This document shows, piece by piece, positions 50,687-62,176 of a stretch of 64,000 nucleotides of DNA. Each line of letters starts with the position of its first letter. Within the stretch, counting starts at the first letter, position 1. The notes under the pieces are model-generated. The model ran no database searches. It saw nothing but the letters and a program-made list of their open reading frames with translations, and had not been told where the DNA came from. This DNA is from Actinomyces sp. (GTDB lineage: Bacteria > Actinomycetota > Actinomycetes > Actinomycetales > Actinomycetaceae), in assembly GCA_022649165.1 (NCBI GenBank), contig JALCNR010000015.1:18016-82015 (forward strand). The letters run 5' to 3'. Made by a program: the position numbers and the translations under genes.

Positions 50687-51396
50687 CGCGGATCCTGTGC
50701 GTCGACAACTACGACAGCTTCGTGTGGACGATCGTCGGCTATCTGCGCCACCTCGGCGCCGACGTCGACGTGGCTCGCAATGACGCGGTCGACGCCCGCT
50801 GGTGGGATGGCGCGGGCTCGGCGGGCGCGGGCTCGTCAGATGCTGCCGGGGACGAGGGCGGCGCCGCGCCCGCGTCGGAATGCCCCTATGACGGCGTGCT
50901 GATCTCCCCCGGGCCCGGCGACCCCAAAGGGGCGGGCGCCTCGCTGCAGGTCATCGCCGACTGCGCGGAGCGCGGCATCCCGATGCTGGGCGTGTGCCTG
51001 GGCCATCAGGCACTGGGCGAGCTCTTCGGCGCGACGGTCGCCCACGCCCCCGAGCTCATGCATGGGAGGACCTCGCAGATCACCCATGACGGCCGGGGCG
51101 TGTTCCGCGGCGTCCCCTCGCCGGTGACGGTGACGCGCTACCACTCGCTGGCGGTGGACCCCGCGACGGTCCCCGATGACCTGGAGGTCAGCGCCGCCAC
51201 CGACGCGGGCATCGTCATGGGTCTGCGCCACCGGACGCTGCCGCTGGAGGGGGTGCAGTTCCACCCCGAGTCCGTGCTCACCGAGCATGGGCATCTTATG
51301 CTGGGCAATTGGCTCGCGCGGTGCGGAGACGCGGCGGCGCCCGAGCGCGCCGCCGCGCTCGCCCCGATGGTGGCGGATCGCCGGCCCCCGAGGTGA
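50683..51396 (+). CDS. trpG: Glutamine amidotransferase, anthranilate/aminodeoxychorismate synthase component II
   Basis: Class I amidotransferase, 237 residues, releasing ammonia from glutamine for a chorismate-using partner. The start ILCVDNYDSFVWTIVGYL and SPGPGDPKGAG are typical. Catalytic Cys is in GVCLGHQALGELFGA and catalytic His in VQFHPES. A low-complexity Ala/Gly/Ser/Asp insert of about 25 residues (about 43-67) interrupts the N-terminal region. No component I gene is nearby. This orphan trpG/pabA next to pknB is conserved in actinobacteria, and whether it serves tryptophan or folate synthesis is open. Confidence 0.92.
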   Translation: MTRILCVDNYDSFVWTIVGYLRHLGADVDVARNDAVDARWWDGAGSAGAGSSDAAGDEGGAAPASECPYDGVLISPGPGDPKGAGASLQVIADCAERGIPMLGVCLGHQALGELFGATVAHAPELMHGRTSQITHDGRGVFRGVPSPVTVTRYHSLAVDPATVPDDLEVSAATDAGIVMGLRHRTLPLEGVQFHPESVLTEHGHLMLGNWLARCGDAAAPERAAALAPMVADRRPPR

Positions 51397-51409
51397 CCCG
51401 TTCGGATTC

Positions 51410-53406
<1,997 letters not shown>

Positions 53407-53434
<28 letters not shown>

Positions 53435-55008
53435 GTTCCGGCCTCCTCAGCGATGTGGGCGCCCGCTCCGATGATGGAGGAGAAGGAGCCGAACCTGTTC
53501 TGGATCGTGGCGAAGATGACGAGAAGGACGGTGAGGGTGATCACTGCGATGACCACCCCGCGTCCGATGCGCTGGCCCACGGAGACCGGCGGCGCGACCT
53601 TCGAACGGTTGAAGCGGGTCGGCGCCGGGACCGGCGCCGTGTCCGTCCGCGGCAGGTTGTGACGGGTCACAGCCTTCCATGGGCGTCCCCCGGCGGCCTC
53701 GCGCCGCGCGGATGGGGCCGCTGCGCGGGAGGGCGCCGTGCGCGGCTGCAGGGCGCTGCGCCGTGGAGGGGCGGCGCTGGCGCGCGGGGCTGCGGATCGG
53801 GCGTCCTCGCGGTCCCGGCGCTCGGCGCGCGACTGCAAGCGCTGCGCCAGTTCGGAGCGCGCAGGAGAGCGGTGCCCGTCGGGATCGGGGCTGCTCCCGG
53901 CAGCCGGTTCCGGGGAGCGCATCGACGTCGGGATCCGGGTGACCGGGGGGATCGTGGAAGCTGTCGGCCGCTCATCGGCGGGATGCCCGGCGTGGCGGCC
54001 GTGGCGCGCGCTCGGCGCGCCGTCCTCGTCGAGCGGGACGGGGGCGAGGAGCGAGGGCGGCAGGGAGCGCCGCGGTGTGTGCTCGACCGGGGGGACGACG
54101 GGATGAGGCGCCGTCTCCTGGGTGGCGGCCGTGCCAGGCGGCGCCGGGAGCGGGTGGGGAGCCACCGGCAGCCCGAGGGCGTGGGCGGCGCTGACCAGCT
54201 CCCGGGCCAGGGCGGCCCCGCTGGCCGGGCGCCTGGCGGGGTCCTTCTCCATGAGGTGCATGACGACGGTCGCGAAGGGGGCGGGGACGTCGGCCGGCAG
54301 GTCGGGGACCTTGTCGTTGACGTGCGCGAAGGCGATGTCCACCTGCGTGGCGCCGGTGAAGGGGCGGTGCCCGGCGACGCACTCGTAGGCGATGACGCCC
54401 AGCGCGTACAGGTCTCCCGCCGAGGTGGCGGTCTCGCCCATGGCCTGTTCCGGAGGGAGGTACTGGGCGGTGCCCATCACCATGCCGGCCGCCGTCAGCG
54501 TCGCCTGGTCCAGGGTGCGCGAGATGCCGAAGTCGGTGAGCTTGACCACCCCGTCGTCGCGGATCAGGATGTTCGCTGGTTTGATGTCGCGGTGGACCAC
54601 CCCGGCCTCGGCCGCCGCATTGAGCGCCATCGCGACCTGCATGAGCAGCGGGATGAGGTCGCGGACCGCCAGACGGGCCCCGCCGCGCAGGTAGTCGGTG
54701 AGCGGGCGCCCCTCGACCAGCTCCATGACGATCCAGCCCCGGCCGTCGTCCTCGCCGTGGTCCAGGACCGCCGCGATGTTGCGGTGCTGGACCCGCATCG
54801 AATTGCGCGCCTCCAGGCGCAGACGCGACAGGGAGTGCTCCTGCCCGGACAGCTCGGGGCGCATGACCTTCGCGGCGACCAGATGGCCGGTCTGGCGGTC
54901 GCGGGCCTTCCAGACCTCGCCCATCCCGCCCTGGGCGATGGGCGTGAGCAGCGTGTAGCGGCTCCCCAGCAGGGTGCCCGCCGCATTCCGGTTGATGTCC
55001 TGGGTCAT
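53407..55008 (-). CDS. pknA: Ser/Thr protein kinase PknA
   Basis: Transmembrane kinase of 533 residues. The kinase domain (about 15-275) has AQGGMGEVWKA, Lys47, HRDIKPANILI, DFGIS and the loop ATLTAAGMVMGTAQYLPPEQ. A long, probably disordered Pro/Arg/Ala-rich segment (about 285-480) leads to one membrane span (VVIAVITLTVLLVIFATI) and a short outside tail without PASTA repeats. It phosphorylates division and growth proteins together with PknB. It is coupled to pbpA by ATGA. Confidence 0.96.
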
Positions 55009-56459
55009 CTGAGCCCCGCCTCCAACAACGCGCGGGCGACCGGCCCCGCCACCGTCCCGCCGTGGGGGACCGGCTGGGAGTCATCGCCCTCGACGATGAC
55101 CGCGAACGCGATCTGCGGGTCCTCCGCGGGCGCGAAACCGACGGCCCACGCGTTGGCGTAGCCGGTGTCGCCGAACTCGGCCGTGCCCGTCTTCGCCGCG
55201 ACCGTGACCCCGTCGATCGCCATGGACGTGCCGGACCCGTAGGGCTGGTTGACCACGCCGACCATCATGTCGGTGATCTCCTGGGCGATGTCCGCGCTCA
55301 CGGGCGTCGCCCGCTGCGTCGGCTCGGTCGTGGACTTGACCTGCAGGTCCGCGTCGACCACCTGGTCGATGAGGTAGGGGGTCATCATCACCCCGTCGTC
55401 GGCGATCGTCTGGGCCACCATGGCCATCTCCAGCGGAGTCACCTGCACGTTGTACTGGCCGATCGCCGACATCGCCAATTGCGCCGCATCTGTCTGGTCG
55501 GGGAAGACCGAGGGCGTGACCGCCAACGGGATGGACAGGTCATCCCCGAACCCGAAGCGGTTGGCCACATCCGCCAGCTCATCGTGGGTGAGCTTCTCCG
55601 AGGCGAGGACGAAGGTCGTGTTGCAGGACCGGGCGAAGGCCTCGGCCAGGGTCGGCGTCCCGTCGCCGCACTCGGTGGACTCGATGTTCGAGATCGTCGT
55701 CGCAGTGCCCGGCAGCGTCGCCTCCACGGGGGAGTCCATCGGGGTGTCGGGAGTCGCCACGCCGTTCTCCAAGAGGGCGATGGACGTGAGGATCTTGAAG
55801 GTGGAGCCCGGCGCGTAGCGGTCCCCCGCGATCGCGCGGTTGACCAGCGGGCGGGACGCGTCCTGGTCGAGGGCGCTGAACGCCTCGTTGGCCGTCGACG
55901 AGTCGAATTGCGCCAGAGGGTTCGGGTCGTAGCTGGGTGAGGAGTACAGCGCCAGCACGGCCCCGGTCTTCGCGTCCAGCGCCACCACGGCGCCCTTGCG
56001 GCCCCCCAGCTGCTCCGCGGCCGCCTTCTGCATGTCGGGGTCCAAGGTGAGGACGACGCCGCCGCCCACGCGCCCCTGGCCCGTGAAGAGGTTCCTCAGG
56101 CGCTGGCCGAGCAGGACCTGGGAGTTGCCCTCGAGGATCGACTCGGCGGCGTCCTCCAGGCCGGTCGCCTGGTTGAACACCGATGAGAAGTACCCGGTCA
56201 CCGGGGCGTAGAGCGGGCCGTCGGAGTAGGTGCGCTGGTAGCGGCTGTCGTTCTGGTCCTTGACCGAGGAGGCGATGGCCGAGCCCGCCACGATGATGGG
56301 GCCACGATCGAGTTCCGCCGCGTGAAGAATGGTGCGCGCATTGCGGTCGTCGGCGTTGAGCGTGGGCGCCTGGACGAACTGGATGTTCGTGGCGGCCAGC
56401 CCCAGTGTGGCGAACATCAGCACGATCACCATGAAGAGCCGTCTGACCTGCGCGTTCAT
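55005..56459 (-). CDS. pbpA: Class B penicillin-binding protein (PbpA)
   Basis: Peptidoglycan transpeptidase, 484 residues, with an N-terminal membrane anchor (about 7-25). Active-site motifs: Ser219-x-x-Lys222 in APGSTFKIL, the SxN motif in RSCNTTF, and KTGTAEF near residue 415. The N-terminal region RNARTILHAAELDRGPI is typical of actinobacterial PbpA, partner of the RodA/FtsW protein next door. It overlaps both neighbours by four bases. Confidence 0.97.
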   Translation of the reverse strand: MNAQVRRLFMVIVLMFATLGLAATNIQFVQAPTLNADDRNARTILHAAELDRGPIIVAGSAIASSVKDQNDSRYQRTYSDGPLYAPVTGYFSSVFNQATGLEDAAESILEGNSQVLLGQRLRNLFTGQGRVGGGVVLTLDPDMQKAAAEQLGGRKGAVVALDAKTGAVLALYSSPSYDPNPLAQFDSSTANEAFSALDQDASRPLVNRAIAGDRYAPGSTFKILTSIALLENGVATPDTPMDSPVEATLPGTATTISNIESTECGDGTPTLAEAFARSCNTTFVLASEKLTHDELADVANRFGFGDDLSIPLAVTPSVFPDQTDAAQLAMSAIGQYNVQVTPLEMAMVAQTIADDGVMMTPYLIDQVVDADLQVKSTTEPTQRATPVSADIAQEITDMMVGVVNQPYGSGTSMAIDGVTVAAKTGTAEFGDTGYANAWAVGFAPAEDPQIAFAVIVEGDDSQPVPHGGTVAGPVARALLEAGLR

Positions 56460-57967
56460 CGGGTCTCGCCTCCTGTGCGCGACCCCCGGGCGGCAGGACC
56501 GCCCTCGTCGACGCCCCGAGTCCACCCGGCGACCGTCTCCTGCGAGGAACCGGCGGAGGGACGGGCGGGGCGCGAAGAGGCGGGGACCACCGCCTCGATG
56601 GCGGCCTGGACGCCTGTGGTCCACGGGGCGGGGGAGGCGGCGGGACGGCGGGCGGCGTCCGAGATGCGCACCAGGACCGCCACGATCAGCCACGACGACA
56701 CCATCGACGAGCCTCCCGCCGCGAGGAACGGCGCCGTCAGGCCCGTCAGCGGGATGACGCGGGTGATGCCGCCGAGCACGACGAAGACCTGCAGCGCCAG
56801 GGAGAAGCTCAGGCCCGAGGCGAGGAGCTTGCCGAACCCGTCCCGCACGCCGATCGCCGCGCGCAGCCCCCGCTCGATGAGGACGAGGTAGAGCATGAGG
56901 ATCGCGAGCAGGCCCGTCAGGCCGAGCTCCTCGGCCAGGGAGGACAGGATGAAGTCGGAGTTGGCCAGGGGGACGAGCTGGGGGTAGCCGCGCCCCCACC
57001 CGGTGCCCATGAGCCCGCCGGACGCCTGTCCGAACAGGCCCGTGACCAGCTGGTTGGAACCGCCCTGCGCGTCGTAGACATCCTGGTCCATCGCATGCAG
57101 CCAGGTCGTGAAGCGTTGCTGGACGTGGGAGAAGACGCGCACGGCGACCAGCACGGCGGGGGCGAACAGGGCGATGCCGATGACCAGCCACGACACGCGG
57201 TTCGTGGCGACGTAGAGCATGGCGACGAACAGGCCGAAGAAGAGCAGGGACGTACCCAAGTCGCGCTGGAGGACCAGGATCGCGATGCCGATGAGCCACA
57301 CGACGAGGATCGGGCCGAGGTCGCGGGCGCGCGGCAGCCGCATGCCCAGGATCTTTGGGCCCCCGATGGCCAGATTGTCGCGGTGGCCGACCAGATAGCC
57401 GGCGAAGAACACCGCCAGCGTGATCTTGACCAACTCGCCGGGCTGGAGGCTGAGCGGCCCCAGGTGGATCCACACGCGGGCGCCGTAGCTCTCCGTCCCG
57501 ATGCCGGGGACCATCGGCAGCAGGAGCAGGATCAGCGAGAGCACGCCGAAGGTGTACGTGTAGCGGCGCAGCACGCGATGGTCGCGCAGGACCAGCAGCA
57601 CGACCGCCGCGCACGCCAGGCCGATGCCGACGAACATCAGCTGGCGCAGCCCGACGGTGGGCCGGTCCAGGGCGGCGTAGGAGAGGTCGAGCCGGTAGAT
57701 CATCGCCAGGCCGATGCCGGTGAGCGCCACGGCGACCGGCAGGATGACGGGATCGGCGTAGGGAGCCAGTAGGTGCATCCCGACCTCGGCGATCACGGCG
57801 ACGCCGACGAGGACGGCGACGTGCCGGCCCAGGTCGGACGGGACCTCACCGGTGCGGTTGAGCGTCGTCAGGGCGTACCCCCCGATGCCCAGCGCCAGCG
57901 CGAGGACCATGAGGAGTATCTCCGCGAAACGGTGCGGACGCACCGGGGCGATCGACACGGTGGCCAT
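56456..57967 (-). CDS. rodA: SEDS-family peptidoglycan polymerase (RodA/FtsW)
   Basis: Integral membrane glycosyltransferase, 503 residues, with about ten to twelve spans and a 60-residue cytosolic tail. SEDS hallmarks: ARVWIHLGPLSLQPGELVKI, the segment LQRDLGTSLLFFGLF with the key Asp, LVTGLFGQASGGLMGTGWGR, and FILSSLAEELGLTG. It forms the polymerase-transpeptidase pair with PbpA. Start and stop overlap pstP and pbpA. Confidence 0.96.
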   Translation of the reverse strand: MATVSIAPVRPHRFAEILLMVLALALGIGGYALTTLNRTGEVPSDLGRHVAVLVGVAVIAEVGMHLLAPYADPVILPVAVALTGIGLAMIYRLDLSYAALDRPTVGLRQLMFVGIGLACAAVVLLVLRDHRVLRRYTYTFGVLSLILLLLPMVPGIGTESYGARVWIHLGPLSLQPGELVKITLAVFFAGYLVGHRDNLAIGGPKILGMRLPRARDLGPILVVWLIGIAILVLQRDLGTSLLFFGLFVAMLYVATNRVSWLVIGIALFAPAVLVAVRVFSHVQQRFTTWLHAMDQDVYDAQGGSNQLVTGLFGQASGGLMGTGWGRGYPQLVPLANSDFILSSLAEELGLTGLLAILMLYLVLIERGLRAAIGVRDGFGKLLASGLSFSLALQVFVVLGGITRVIPLTGLTAPFLAAGGSSMVSSWLIVAVLVRISDAARRPAASPAPWTTGVQAAIEAVVPASSRPARPSAGSSQETVAGWTRGVDEGGPAARGSRTGGETR

Positions 57968-59307
57968 CAGCCCTCACCCCCGTCCGTCGCGGGCGTGGTA
58001 GAGGGGGAGGAGCCGCCCGACTGGCCCGAGGGGGTCGGGACGCTGGAGGACGAGGGCGACGCCACCGGCCTGCCGGTCTGCTCCGACTGCTCGAGCTGGA
58101 GGACGTAGTCGTCGATCTCCTCGCGCGAGGAGCGGACGACGGGCTCGACCAGGCGCTCGCGGTCGACGTCGCTGAGCGCGGACAGACGGACGTCCGTGAC
58201 CTCGACAGGGTGCGAGAACGACCAGTCTCCCAAGGTTTGGGGGATCCCCTGGAAGATGACGACGGACCCGTTCTGGCCGATGACGTAGTACTGGGTCTGC
58301 GTCCAGGCGTAGCCCAGCCATCCCCCGCCGGCGACGAGGATCACGGCCAGCAGCGTGACCAGGGGGATCCACCACCGCAGCCGCCCGTCGCGGGTGTCGG
58401 CGCCGTCCTCGTCCTCGTCGCCCGCGGGCCCGGAGCCGGAGCCCCCCCGCTGGCGGGCGTCCGACGTCAGGGCCGCTGCGCGGGCCGCCGCGCCGCCGCC
58501 GCCGCGGCTCGGGGCGGACCGGTCGACCGCGGCCGCGCCGACGACCTCGGGGGCGGTCTGGCCGTACTGGCCCGCCGGGACGATGTCCGCGACGACGCAG
58601 GTGATGTTGTCGGGGCCGCCGGCCAGGAGGGCGAGGCGGATCAGCTCTTCGGCGCAGGCTCCGGGGTCGTCGACGTCGGAGAGGACCTTCCCGATCGTCT
58701 CGGGGGAGACGAGGCCGGACAGGCCGTCCGAGCACAGCAGCCACCGGTCTCCGATCACGGCGGAACGCACGGTCTCGTCAGGGGTGACATCGGAGCTGGA
58801 GTCGCCCAGGACCCGCAGGACGACGTGGCGCTGGGGGTGGTGCTCCGCCTCCTCCGGCGTGATCTGCCCGGTGTCGACGAGATACTGGACGAAGGAGTGG
58901 TCCGTGGTGACCTGGGTGAGCGTCTGGCCGCGCAGGAGGTAGGCGCGCGAGTCCCCGATGTGGACCATCGCCAGCTTGTTGCCGGAGCGCATGATCGCGA
59001 TGCAGGTGGTGCCCAGGCCCCGGAGCTCGGCATCGTGGCGCGAGCGCTCGGACAGCTCGTCGTGGGCTTCCATGATGGCGCGGCGCAGGAGCGGCAGCAT
59101 CGCCTCGGCCGGGTGGCTCTCACCGTCGAGGGGGACCAGGTGCGCGAGCGCCACGGAGGAGGCGATATCCCCGCCCGCGGGCCCGCCCATGCCGTCGGCC
59201 AGCACCAGCAGGTTCGGCCCGGCGTAGGCGGAGTCCTGGTTGCTCTGCCGGACCAGGCCCACATCCGAGCGTGCGGCATAGCGGAACTCGACGGATTCGC
59301 CGGCCAT
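57967..59307 (-). CDS. pstP: PP2C-type Ser/Thr phosphatase PstP
   Basis: Membrane-anchored PP2C phosphatase of 446 residues that reverses PknA/PknB phosphorylation. The catalytic domain (about 1-240) shows DVGLVRQSNQDS, LADGMGGPAGGDIAS, HIGDSRAYLLRG, LCSDGLSGLVS and GGPDNITCVVAD, with the metal-binding Asp residues. A Gly/Ala-rich, acidic linker precedes one span (about 307-330). An outer domain of about 75 residues (YYVIGQNGSVVIFQGIPQTL) and a Ser/Pro tail follow. The start is ATG 59307, one base overlapping the fhaB stop. Confidence 0.96.
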   Translation of the reverse strand: MAGESVEFRYAARSDVGLVRQSNQDSAYAGPNLLVLADGMGGPAGGDIASSVALAHLVPLDGESHPAEAMLPLLRRAIMEAHDELSERSRHDAELRGLGTTCIAIMRSGNKLAMVHIGDSRAYLLRGQTLTQVTTDHSFVQYLVDTGQITPEEAEHHPQRHVVLRVLGDSSSDVTPDETVRSAVIGDRWLLCSDGLSGLVSPETIGKVLSDVDDPGACAEELIRLALLAGGPDNITCVVADIVPAGQYGQTAPEVVGAAAVDRSAPSRGGGGAAARAAALTSDARQRGGSGSGPAGDEDEDGADTRDGRLRWWIPLVTLLAVILVAGGGWLGYAWTQTQYYVIGQNGSVVIFQGIPQTLGDWSFSHPVEVTDVRLSALSDVDRERLVEPVVRSSREEIDDYVLQLEQSEQTGRPVASPSSSSVPTPSGQSGGSSPSTTPATDGGEG

Positions 59308-59804
59308 CAACGCACCAGTTCGAGTGTGGTCTGCCCGATTCGGACAGTGGTTCCGGGATGGAGGGCTCGGGGCTCCGTGAGGCGTTCGTCGTCGACGAAG
59401 GTGCCGTTGCGCGAGCCCAGGTCCTCGATCCACCAGGCGTCGCTCGAGGGGGACAGGCGGGCGTGGCGGCTGGAGGCGTACTCGTCCTCGAGGACGAGGG
59501 TCGACGACGGAGAGCGTCCGATGACGATCGGGGAGGATCCGAGGGGCAGCATCGTCCCGACCATGGGGCCTCCGGTGATGAGGACGCTGTGCGGGCGGGT
59601 GTCGGCCTCCCTGCCGCTGTCCGCGCGCCGCCCACGTCTGGACTGCTTGCGCCGTTCCACAGCGGATCGGCGCCCCTTCCCGCGCGGGGTGACCACGGTG
59701 CCGAAGATGTCGCGCCGCAGGGTGTGGACGGCGCCGATGACGGTGAGCCACAGCAGGACCAGATAGCCGATGCGGAAGACGGTGAAGGCGAGATCGCTGG
59801 TCAT
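59307..59804 (-). CDS. fhaB: FHA-domain membrane protein FhaB (FipA)
   Basis: Phosphothreonine-binding protein, 165 residues. One N-terminal membrane span (VFRIGYLVLLWLTVIGAVHT), a basic linker (RRKQSRRGRR) and a C-terminal FHA domain with IVIGRSPSSTLVLEDEYASS, RHARLS and SRNGTFVDD. FhaB docks onto phosphorylated kinases and division proteins. It overlaps fhaA and pstP by single TGATG junctions. Confidence 0.95.
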   Translation of the reverse strand: MTSDLAFTVFRIGYLVLLWLTVIGAVHTLRRDIFGTVVTPRGKGRRSAVERRKQSRRGRRADSGREADTRPHSVLITGGPMVGTMLPLGSSPIVIGRSPSSTLVLEDEYASSRHARLSPSSDAWWIEDLGSRNGTFVDDERLTEPRALHPGTTVRIGQTTLELVR

Positions 59805-60514
59805 CACCGGTCCTGTGTGGGATCGGAGGCAGGATGGGTCCAGAACAGGATGCGGGTGCGTCCGATGACGATCTGGTTGCCGTCGACCAGGGTGGCCGCG
59901 TCGATGCGGTGGCCTTCGACGAAGGTGCCGTTGGTGGAGCCCAGATCGGTCGCGATGACGCCGGTGGGCGTGACGCGCAGTTCGAGGTGGCGTCTGGAGA
60001 CCCCCGAGTCGGGGACGACGATATCGGCCTCGCTGCCACGTCCGATCACGGTGACGGGCTCGGTGAGCAGCCATTTCTCGCCGTCGATGTCGATGATCGG
60101 GTGCTCGGGGGAGGCGGCCACCGCCGTGGCGGGGGCGGCGGCTCCGCGCTTGGTCGCGCACTCGACCTCGACCTGGCCGGTGAGCTCCGCGTCGTCGCGC
60201 TCGAAGAGGACCTCGACGGGGCCCAGCAGGACGTAGTCGTGCTCAGCCGCGTACTGGGTGGTCTGGCGCTCGAACTCGTCGCGGAGGACGTCAAGGTCCT
60301 CCGACAGCGCGTCGAAGTCGGACGGGGAGATATGGAGGGCGAAGCTGTTGGGGGCGATCGTGCGGTCGGCGGCGAACTCCTGGAGGTTGTCCTCGATGGC
60401 GCGCCGGATCGCGGTTGTGACGTCCACAGGTTTCAGGCCCGAGCGGAAGACCCGGGAGAAAGCGCCGTTGATCCCCTTTTCGACGGCGTTCTCGAACCTG
60501 TCGAAGATGCTCAC
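59804..60514 (-). CDS. fhaA: FHA-domain protein FhaA with DUF3662 domain
   Basis: Cytoplasmic regulator of 236 residues, first gene of the seven-gene kinase/cell-wall operon. The N-terminal DUF3662 domain (about 1-118) starts MSIFDRFENAVEKGINGAF and contains KPVDVTTAIRRAI. The C-terminal FHA domain (about 145-225) has VIGRGSEADIVVPDSGVSRR and GSTNGTFVEGHRI. FhaA in mycobacteria binds phosphorylated MviN to limit peptidoglycan precursor flipping. Compared with the mycobacterial protein it lacks the long Gly/Gln-rich middle linker. Confidence 0.95.
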   Translation of the reverse strand: MSIFDRFENAVEKGINGAFSRVFRSGLKPVDVTTAIRRAIEDNLQEFAADRTIAPNSFALHISPSDFDALSEDLDVLRDEFERQTTQYAAEHDYVLLGPVEVLFERDDAELTGQVEVECATKRGAAAPATAVAASPEHPIIDIDGEKWLLTEPVTVIGRGSEADIVVPDSGVSRRHLELRVTPTGVIATDLGSTNGTFVEGHRIDAATLVDGNQIVIGRTRILFWTHPASDPTQDR

Positions 60515-60588
60515 AACGTCCTCCTTCCCCGTCTCGCGCGTCGTCCCGTCTGGCCGGGAAGCACCTGGTGCAGGGTACTCACCGACGA

Positions 60589-60594
60589 CAGTCT
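60589..60594 (-). promoter_or_regulatory. Probable -10 box of the fhaA-pknB operon
   Basis: TAGACT on the minus strand, about 75 bp before the fhaA start. It is the only AT-rich -10-like hexamer in the leader. No good -35 was seen. Confidence 0.35.
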
Positions 60595-60691
60595 AGCGGC
60601 GGCGCTCCCGCTGGCTCCCGAGATGGCGGGGAACGTCGGCGATGAGGCGGCCGGGGCGGTCTGGGGAGCCCGGCGAACGCGCCCGCCCGGT

Positions 60692-60721
60692 TTGACTCGA
60701 CCCCCGGCTGCCCCGTACAGT
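60692..60721 (+). promoter_or_regulatory. Promoter of tRNA-Leu
   Basis: -35 TTGACT (60692-60697), 18-bp spacer, -10 TACAGT (60716-60721). Close to the vegetative consensus and 36 bp before the tRNA. Confidence 0.8.
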
Positions 60722-60756
60722 TTCCTTGCTCCGGGCGCGTTCGCGCCTGGGATGCT

Positions 60757-60840
60757 GCTCGAGTGGCGGAATAGGCAGACGCGCACGGTTCAGGTCCGTG
60801 TCCCAGAAATGGGGTGGGGGTTCAACTCCCCCCTCGAGCA
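60757..60840 (+). tRNA. leuT: tRNA-Leu, anticodon CAG
   Basis: The acceptor stem GCTCGAG/CTCGAGC closes an 84-base class II tRNA with a long variable arm. The anticodon loop TTCAGGT has anticodon CAG at 60791-60793, flanked by the stem CACGG/CCGTG. The T-loop GGTTCAACTC is present and the discriminator base is A. The 3' CCA is only partly encoded (CC then G) and must be added by the cell. It reads CUG, the commonest leucine codon in such genomes. A tRNA-Leu beside fhaA is also seen in mycobacteria. Confidence 0.96.
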
Positions 60841-60861
60841 CCGGATGCGGGTCGCTGGCCG

Positions 60862-60886
60862 GACGGCTGGCGGCCCGTCTTTTATT
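60862..60886 (+). terminator. Rho-independent terminator of tRNA-Leu
   Basis: Stem GACGG/CCGTC with an eight-base loop, running directly into TTTTATT. One of the few classical T-run terminators in the window. Confidence 0.75.
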
Positions 60887-61291
60887 GCGCGTCATCGCGC
60901 GCGTCCTGACAGTGGTGCGCGTGGGTGGCTCCGGGCGCGGGGTTCGATGCGTTCTCGGAGCGTCTGGGGATCTGTCCTGGCGCCGAACCTCGCGCTGGGC
61001 GTCACCGGCGCGAGCGAGCCACGCCCCCAGCGTCGCCGATCTCCAGCCACTCCATCGGTGCCATTGGGGGCGAGCATGCGAGACGGCACAGAATGTCCGG
61101 AACGCTGGACGGACGAACTCCCCTCCCGCACCGAAACACGCAGGTCACAAGGGATGTGCGGGCGATCGCCGAGGCGGCCCTCGCCGGCATTGTGTGCTGT
61201 CGGGGAGCGATGTGCGCCTGGCCCGGCCTGGACGGCGGCCGCAGCGCGCCCCGAGGAAGACCGATCGAACCCGGGACTCAGACCCCCGTCA
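60887..61291. other. Gene-free stretch between tRNA-Leu and the ECF transporter
   Basis: About 400 bp with no convincing coding frame on either strand. The small open frames here have no ribosome site and give low-complexity Arg/Pro/Ser products. No hairpin, repeat or tRNA-like fold was recognised. The convergent ECF permease ends at its right edge. Confidence 0.6.
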
Positions 61292-62176
61292 TCACCCGGG
61301 CAGCCACCCAGCCATCCACTCCGGCCACCCATGGGCGAACGCGATCGCCGCCCACACGGCCGCCGCTGTCACGGCGACCGCCGCCGCGTCCCGCCACCCC
61401 AGGCGCACGGGTTCGCCGGGCACCGGGGGCACGCCGCCGCGCAGCGTCATCGCGCGCCCGGTGTCGGAGGCTCGCCGGGAGGCTGCCGACAACGAGGCGG
61501 TGACGATGTCGATGACCGTGTGCAGGGCCTCGGTCCATGTCGTCGGCGGATGTCCGCCCGAGCGCAGCTTGACGGCGTCCGTCATCGCGGAGGTCTGTTC
61601 GACCATCGTCGGCAGTCCCCTCAGGGCGAGGACCATCGAGGTCGCCCACTCGTCGGCCGGGATCCGCAGCCACCGCAGCGGCGCCATCAGGGTGCGCAGC
61701 GCGGGCGCGAGGCGCCCGAGCGGCGTCGTCCACACCAGCAGCGACGATCCCCAGACGATGAGCCCCGCGACCAGCAGCGATCGCACGAAGATCCACAGTC
61801 CACCGCCCAGGGCCGCACCGATGCACCCGCCCGCCACGCCGCTCCAGAACCAGACGGGCAGCCGCGGCAGCGCGGAGGCGGGCACCCGTGCGACCAGCGA
61901 GCCGATGAGCAGCGCGGCTCCCACCGCCGTCACGGCCGCCCACCGCGGCCACAGCAGCAGGGCCGTCGACAGGGCGGTCAGGCACAGCATCTTCGTGCCC
62001 GGCCACAACCGGGTCATCCCGGAGTCCCACGGCAGGCGCCTGGGCAGTCCGCTGGACGACGAGCGCCGCGGGCGCCGACGGGGACGCCCTTGGCTGCGGG
62101 GGGTCTCGGGGCGTCCGGGTGCCGGCCGCCCCGGCATGGGCGAGGCCGGACCTGCCTGCACGGGCGTGCCGGTCAT
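61292..62176 (-). CDS. ECF transporter transmembrane component EcfT
   Basis: Energy-coupling permease of a vitamin/metal ECF importer, 294 residues from ATG 62176, which overlaps the ATPase stop by four bases. A 70-residue Arg/Pro-rich head precedes five or so membrane segments. The cytosolic coupling helices contain MVLALRGLPTMVEQTSAM and SRRASDTGRAMTLRGG, the two Ala-Arg-Gly-type contact motifs for the ATPases. The order fused ATPase then EcfT resembles the YkoD-YkoC thiamine-precursor system. The substrate is unknown. Confidence 0.85.
   Translation of the reverse strand: MTGTPVQAGPASPMPGRPAPGRPETPRSQGRPRRRPRRSSSSGLPRRLPWDSGMTRLWPGTKMLCLTALSTALLLWPRWAAVTAVGAALLIGSLVARVPASALPRLPVWFWSGVAGGCIGAALGGGLWIFVRSLLVAGLIVWGSSLLVWTTPLGRLAPALRTLMAPLRWLRIPADEWATSMVLALRGLPTMVEQTSAMTDAVKLRSGGHPPTTWTEALHTVIDIVTASLSAASRRASDTGRAMTLRGGVPPVPGEPVRLGWRDAAAVAVTAAAVWAAIAFAHGWPEWMAGWLPG

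Noticed and set aside
60887..61291. Small open frames on both strands between tRNA-Leu and EcfT
   Set aside because: No ribosome sites, low-complexity products and no recognisable family.
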